Assembly: GCA_026874595.1 (NCBI GenBank)
Contig: CM049320.1
Span: 40,916,714-40,980,713, forward strand
Length of the DNA stretch: 64,000 bases
Source of the DNA: Sipunculus nudus
Lineage: Eukaryota > Annelida > Sipuncula > Golfingiida > Sipunculidae
Direction: 5' to 3'
In this document: positions 58,044 through 64,000 of the stretch, piece by piece
Numbering within the stretch: the stretch's first letter is position 1
Layout: each line of letters starts with the position of its first letter
Position numbers and translations under genes: made by a program
Notes under the pieces: generated by a model
Seen by the model: only the letters and a program-made list of their open reading frames with translations
The model's database searches: none
Told to the model about the DNA's origin: nothing

Positions 58044-58564
58044 CTGAATTCATGGAACCTTTTATATTTTTTGTCCCATAATAAAGTTTATAACTACAAA
58101 TTTAGCCACTAAACTGTAAAATTATGCAAAAACTTCTATCAACAAAATCATTTTGTCAGAAAAATACTGCTAGCTGTCCCTTATAAATTCGAGTATGGCA
58201 TTTTTTCATCTGTTCTGATTGCCCTAATATTTACTTGCAGTATGTATGATGTGCAATTTAAGAAAATGATTGTCTATAAATTCCAGATATAAACAACACA
58301 AAGTATGATTGGGTCATGCTTACACTTATAAGGTTGTACAAGTTGAGTGACATTCTGTAACCAACCAGAATGATTAAGCTAAGAATAGCTAAGTAACATT
58401 TATTCTGCAATCTCCAATAAATAAGCATTCCACCTTATTCAGTGTTTTTAATGTATTTTACTCATCAATAGATGCCAGTACAGCAATATATTGCAATATA
58501 TAATATGTTGTAGAAGATGAAGAAAATGTTCTTAATACAGGGCTAAGTTTACAACTTGCAACTA

Positions 58565-59590
58565 GAATATCAGCAGAAGCTGATAAAAGCCCTCAGCCAA
58601 AAGAACAGTGTTTAGAGGTGGTAACAGTAACAAGTACTAAATATCTGTTCTCACATGGATGTATATCTGTACATGTCTCAGTTACAAATTTAAAATGGAG
58701 AGGTATGTACCATGATTCATAACAATCCATCAAATGCTTCCTGAAAAATAAGCTTCTAAGTTTTATTCTATTATCAGCTCTGTGACCTTGAAAAGTAGGT
58801 CAAGGTCACCCATCTTCGAACTTGACCGAGATTTTGTCGATATACATCTTCATCAAAGAAATAAAATTCCTATTGAGAATCCTTTTAGAGATATCCCGCT
58901 CCAAGTCCAAAGTTGAAAAATCCAAGAAAAATTCATTAAAAATCAGAAATTGCAGGTGGCGCCCCCAAACTTGTGCAGCAGTTACAGACCATCACTCCCT
59001 ATGATCATAGTAAGTATTGTGAAAATCCAGCCATTGGTTCCTGAGAAATAAGCTTCTAAATGTTTTTTCTATAATCAGCTCTAAAACATAGAAAAATAGG
59101 TCAAGGTCACCCATCTTCAAACTTGACCGAGATTTTGTCAATATACATCTTCACCGAAAAAATAAAATTCCTACGGTGAATCCTTTTAGAGATATCCCGC
59201 TCACAAGCCCAAAGTTGAAAAATCCGATAAAAATTCATTAAAAATCAGATATTGTAGGTGGCGCCACCAAACTTGTGTAGCAGGTAAAGATTATCAGTCC
59301 CAATAATCATAGTAAGTTTTGTGAAAATCCACCAAATGGTTCCTGAGTAATAAGCATCTAAGTGTTTTTCTATTATCAGCTCTAAAATGTAGAAAAATAG
59401 GTCAAGGTCATCCATCTTCGAACTTGACCGAGATTTTGTCGATATACATCTTTACCGAGGAAATAAAATTCTGACAGTGAATCCTTTTCAAGATATCCCG
59501 CTCACAAGGTAAAAGTTAACGGATGCCGGACGGACGGACGGACAGCTTGGGTGACGACAATAGCCCATCAGCCTAAGGGCTGAGGGCTAC
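58565..59590 (+). mobile_element. Pearl/HINE-like element, family D, ~300-bp units
   Basis: Starts agaatatcagcagaagctga. GCCCTCAGCC (58589-58598) is inverted at the right end as GGCTGAGGGC (59578-59587). Three ~300-bp units are marked by 'cctgagaaataagcttctaa' (near 58740, 59040, 59340), with GTGGCGCCACC-type palindromes near 58955 and 59258. Then GGACGGACGGACGGACAGC and a 3' hairpin (59562-59588). Confidence 0.85.
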
Positions 59591-60111
59591 AAAGCTTTTG
59601 AAATTATGAAATTCCTTTGTGTGACTTTACAAAAATGTAACCACAGTAATATGCACACTGAAGAAAATCTTCATTGGAAATAGCAGACACTTCAGAAATA
59701 CTTGATCGTGGAAAAGAACAGAAACCTCAGAAAAACCCTTTGAAAAGAGCAGATGCTTCAGAAAATATCTGCAGAAAGGAGCAGACACTTCAGGAAAAAT
59801 CAGGGGACACTTTGGAAACTATTGCAATCACAGGATCTGTGTTTTTTTTTAAATTATCCAAAATCTACATAAAGGCACTCCTACCTTTATTTAATAGTAG
59901 AGAATTTGAACATTTAAATTGTAATGTTGAGCATCTTGTCGATGATTTAAACACCTGAAGTTTTAATAAGTCTTAAATAAGACAATATAAAGAATTGTTT
60001 GCTTCACTATGATAACCACAGTATAGTAATCTATTGTATGTGTTATAAAAGTAGTAGTGTGTCTTCCTCATTGATATTATTCTTTCGATTGTCATGAGGA
60101 TACTAAAATAA

Positions 60112-60520
60112 ACAAGAGCACCACAAAGCGAGCATCCCCTCACAGGAGAGCATTATTAGACTGAATGTATTTAACAAGCAGTATGAAAATCTGGAGGGCA
60201 CTTGTTACCCTGACCTTTGACCCTGTGACCTCAAAATCAACAGGGTACTTCATCTGTGGGTGGGTGAGCCTTTTTTGAAAGAATGAAGGTTCAGTATTAA
60301 AACCATTGGACTGAAATGCTTCCACAAGCTTTTTCAAGAAGTTGGTCCTGTGGACTTAACCTTGGAGTTTGACCCTGTGACCTCAAAATTGGTAGGGCTG
60401 TTCATCTGTGGGTTGGTGAGCTATATGTGAAAGATGAAAAGTATTGGTTAAATGGTTAAATTGGCAAGCATAAACCAATTTCAGACGGATCAACAGATGC
60501 ATGAATGGAGGCCACTTTAC
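60112..60520 (+). mobile_element. Pearl/HINE-like element, family C, short
   Basis: Starts AACAAGAGCACCACAAAGCG, like family A, but the core is different: two ~170-bp units of 'tttgaccctgtgacctcaaaat...ttcatctgtgggt.ggtgag'. It ends in cagacggatcaacagatgcatg without a clear hairpin. Confidence 0.6.
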
Positions 60521-61627
60521 TACATCCTATCTGCAACTTTGTTGGGAGAGATAATAAGAAAGGAACTGCCAAAGAAGTGAATTGTTCATTAGACCTAGCG
60601 AATAAAAAAATATCTTGCAATGATGCAATAGTTACATTAATCAGTTATATACTCAGAAAAAAATGTGGCAAAAAAAATAGTTTCTAGCTGATACTTAAAA
60701 TGACACCAATTTTGAGGGTCATTGCTACAGCTTAGTTGATGAAGTCAGCTGTGCTAAAACATTTGGTGACCACAGCATTGTGTGCTAACACTTAAGATAA
60801 AATGAACTAGCTGAAAGCCTAGATCATTTGCTAATATTCACATCCTCTCCCAAGCCTCTGAATGTTCCAGAGAGAAGACCCCTGGGTGTGCTCGTGAAAT
60901 GACAGGTCTCGCTTATCAACGCAACCGTCAGGAGCATGAGGACTTCCAATCTAGCCACAACTATATGAAGTTAAGCCCAGGGTGATGAGTTTTCCAAAAT
61001 TTACCTGATTACTTATTTACTTCCCGCCTTGGAAATTGCCTGGCAATTCAATAACCAGTCCTCTCACTGCACAGAATTATCCCAGCCCAGACAAAATTGT
61101 AATTCTGGTGAAAAAAATCACCATACCTTCTGGAGAGAAATTAGACCTGTTATATAATTCATTTTTTTTTTACAGCTATGTAATGCATCATCTGATGGGA
61201 GAGGGACGCTTTCTGGATGAATGTCACACTGAAACAGAATTGTAGTGCAGCTACCAATAATAAATACTGTGATCGGCTATATGATATTTTCATGGCTGAA
61301 ATTTTGCTGAAATGTCTTCATTTTGAATGTTTGCAAGGGTTTCACTACTGCAGTAGAACCTATAAAATCTAAATACATAAGTGTTTGTATTTATTATAAA
61401 TAAGAATAAACCCTGCAATACCTAACTCATTTCTGGTGTTATACTAAGGTCTTCAGGCCTCGATTTTATGCATTCCCGCATTTGCGAGGCAGGCAATATT
61501 CACTGAGGGAATGCTGTATTTTTCATTGAATTACCAATCGGGAATGCCAGCCTATTATCAAAGAATTTGGTTTATTTTCAAGGCCATTAATAAAATGAAA
61601 TTAATCTATGTAAAGAAAGGAAGTTAA
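60521..61627. other. Unassigned sequence
   Basis: No recognised protein or repeat. Short frames here match nothing I know. Confidence 0.4.
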
Positions 61628-64000
61628 AACAAGTGACCCATGGGTCATGACGCTCAGCTGACTGGGAAGAGATTCGCAAAAGGAAATTTTATCATAAGAA
61701 TGGTAGTATATACCCATTCAACTGAAGCATCAAACAGATTAACCAACAGGCCAAGATTTAGTCTGTATTTATATATCTCAAAAATAGAGAAAAATGTGTA
61801 AACTTTTAAAACTAGAATACGGGTAACCGACAAGTGACTACATGTATCTGCCAAAATCGGATAGTGAGGCATGGATTGAGTGGCAAGGGGAAATTGAGTG
61901 AGGTATGTTGCATATTAGCATGGATGTCTGCAGCCTAAATGTGTATGTAGGTTGTGCCACCTACCACAAATCCAGAAAGCTGTCCAAGTTGTATACACCT
62001 GCAAAATTTTAGGCAGAAAAGTCAAACCACTACATGTATATGAGCGATGTTTACCCATGGCACACAAACAGACAAACACTGTGCAAAAATCTTTGCAGGT
62101 AACCCCTCCAGTTTTGTGTATGATAAAGACCTATGTGAGATCTAAACACATGCACAATTTTGGCCCAATCGGTCAAATGGTTCCTGAGATATGAGCTTGG
62201 ATGTGTGCAGCGTTAACTAGAATGTAGGTGGCGCCACCTGTCATAAAATCAAGAAAGCTGTCCACGATGTATAAACCTGCAAAATTTTAGGCAGTTATGT
62301 CGAACCACTACAGAGAAATGAGTGATTTTAGGCCACGGCAGACTAACAGACAGACGCTGTGCAAACATTGTTACAGGTGGCGCCACCATTTTTTGTGTAT
62401 GTTACAGAGCTATCAAAGGGCTACATTTGTATAAATTTTATTTCCTGATCGGTCAAATGGTTCCCAAGATATCAGCTTGGATGTCATCAGCGTGAACGTG
62501 AACGTAGGTGGCGCCACCTGTCATAAAATCAAGAAAGCTATCCTGGATGTATACACATGACAAATTTCAGGTGAATTAGTCAAATCACTGCGAGATATGA
62601 GTGATTTTAACCCAAGGCAGATGAACAGATGGACACTATGCAAACATGGTTACAGGTGGCGCCACCATTTTTTGTGTATGTTATAAAGCAATCCAAGGGC
62701 TACATTTGTATCAATTTTATTTCCTGATCGGTCAAACGGTTCCCGAGATATGAGGGTTTATGAGTGGAAACAGACCCACAAAGGGACACTGGATAGAGAG
62801 GAAAGGTCAGAGGTCAACACAAATTGGTTAGGCACCAGTTCACATGTGACCCGATAATAGGTGTAAGTTTGGGAAAAATCGGTCCATTAGTCTCCGAGGA
62901 GCTCTCTGGAAACGAAAGCCGCCGCGGTGGAGGAACTCGGTCAAAAACATAGTATCCGCAAAACTTCGTTTTGGCGGATACAAAAATACAGGTGGCTCCA
63001 CCAGTCTGCAGAAACTGATGGAACAGCTCATGATCAATATGTATGCCGAAAATCATGACCATCAGTGTTGTAGTTATTGAAATACTGCAGTTTTTGTATC
63101 AAATTTTCCATTATTCTGGGGGGGGGGGGGGTATTTTCGACCCATACAGCTTAAAGAATATGGGTAACAGAGACCTAATTTCAAGTTTCCATGGAGACTT
63201 TTCATGGGTCTCCCTGTGTGTCAAGAATGAAGATTCTTGGTCCAGTTTTTATGATTTGTGCCCTGTTAACAGATGTTCATATCTTTAAAGGTCTCAAAAA
63301 TACAGAAAAATTTCGTAAAAAAAACCCGAACATATACAGGTGGTGCCACCAGTCTGCAGAAACTTATGAAACACTCCATGATCAATATCTGTGCAAACAA
63401 TTATGGTTATCTCTGCATTAGTTGTTCAGATACTTTAGCTTTTGTATCAAATTTTCCATTATTCTGAGCTGTACTTTGGAGTGCCATAGCACAAAGGATA
63501 TGGGTAACAGAGACCAAATTTCAGGTTTCCATGGAGACTTATCATGGGTCTCCCTGTGTGTCAAGAACGAAGATTCTAGGTCCAGTTGTTACGATTTGTA
63601 CCCTGTTGACAGATAACTACATCCTTAAAGGTCTCAAAAATGGAGAAAACAATTCGTGAACATTGAAAAATACAGGTGGCACCACCAGTCTGCACAAACT
63701 GATGAAACATCTCATGATCAATGTGTATGTCGAAAATCATGACCATCAGTGATGTAGTTAATGAGATATTGAAGTTTTTGTATGAAATTTTTGACTATTC
63801 TGGGGGGTAATTTTGGGCCCCATAGCTCGAAGGATATGGGTAACAGAGACCTAATTTCTGGTTTCCATGGAGACTTTTCATAGGTCTCTCAGTGTGTCGA
63901 AAATGAAGATTCTAGGTCCAGTCGTTACGATTTGTGCCACACTAACAGATGACAGCATCCTCAAAGGTCTCAAAAATAGAGGAAAAAATCGTAAAAAATC
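61628..64000 (+). mobile_element. Composite element E, copy 2, running off the right edge
   Basis: Same start as 3971 (AACAAG, TGACCCATGGGTCA at 61634-61647, GCTCAGCTGACT), the same nested F at the same place, and the same ~338-bp tail units (palindromes near 62991, 63339, 63674). The left ~150 bp is nearly identical to copy 1. The right terminus is outside the window. Confidence 0.85.
61809..62983 (+). mobile_element. Element F, copy 4, nested in E copy 2
   Basis: Starts aaactagaatacggg and ends in the best-preserved F hairpin, GTATCCGC.AAAAC-TTC-GTTTTGGCGGATAC (62952-62981). Alternating subunits carry GGTGGCGCCACC near 62226, 62377, 62508 and 62656. Confidence 0.85.

Noticed and set aside
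1-64000. CRISPR arrays, rRNA, intact tRNA genes, operons
   Set aside because: Tandem arrays here have no conserved repeat/unique spacer alternation; no rRNA motif was seen; the only tRNA-like boxes belong to a SINE. The window is eukaryotic.

Overview
This is an animal (metazoan) nuclear genome window: AT-rich, intron-dominated, without operons or prokaryotic signals, and packed with non-autonomous transposable elements and minisatellites. The repeats have the layout of the 'pearl'/HINE elements known from bivalves (internal tandem cores, then a GACA/ACGG microsatellite, then a terminal hairpin). The only clear gene has lophotrochozoan-compatible intron structure. I therefore infer a marine mollusc or related lophotrochozoan; the species cannot be read from the sequence.

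Gene content. One gene is certain: a minus-strand PDE9A-type cGMP phosphodiesterase. Nine exons are supported by splice sites, matching intron phases and family motifs (3575-36173), plus a phase-compatible candidate first coding exon (37794-37854). The exons join into 363 codons without a stop. The metal-binding and catalytic residues are present with the same spacing as in human PDE9A. The last coding exon or exons, about 75-100 residues including the purine-binding glutamine region, are not seen and probably lie left of position 1. Two further minus-strand stretches look like terminal coding exons of unidentified genes (57747-58043 and 53811-53986). A plus-strand possible first exon at 51122-51167 is weak.

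Layout. 1-3574: two minisatellites, one pearl-like element and one relic. 3575-37854: PDE9A; its introns hold a 3.1 kb composite element (3971-7063), a Tigger-like MITE 32 bp from an exon, a tRNA-derived SINE, a 46-bp minisatellite split by a 375-bp duplication, several MITEs (TTAA, TTA and 29-bp-TIR types), a 41-bp minisatellite, a 78-bp TA tract, a 7-unit pearl-like element and a long CAGCATCCAGTGT-type minisatellite. 37855-45271: a solo copy of the inner composite element, a 1.28 kb Tigger-type element and a second TTAA MITE. 45272-49536: a complete 4.27 kb non-autonomous LTR retrotransposon whose 708-bp LTRs differ at one observed base. 49541-64000: mostly unassigned sequence, a GACA-rich higher-order repeat element, a 300-bp-unit pearl-like element, and a second copy of the composite element running off the right edge.

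The most interesting signal is not a gene. At least six distinct tandem-core element families share one body plan (5' AACAAG/AACTAGA start, family-specific subterminal inverted repeat, tandem core, microsatellite, 3' hairpin), and several of them also carry the same palindrome, GGTGGCGCCACC, once per core unit. One family is nested inside another at the same site in two copies about 57 kb apart, which gives a relative insertion history.
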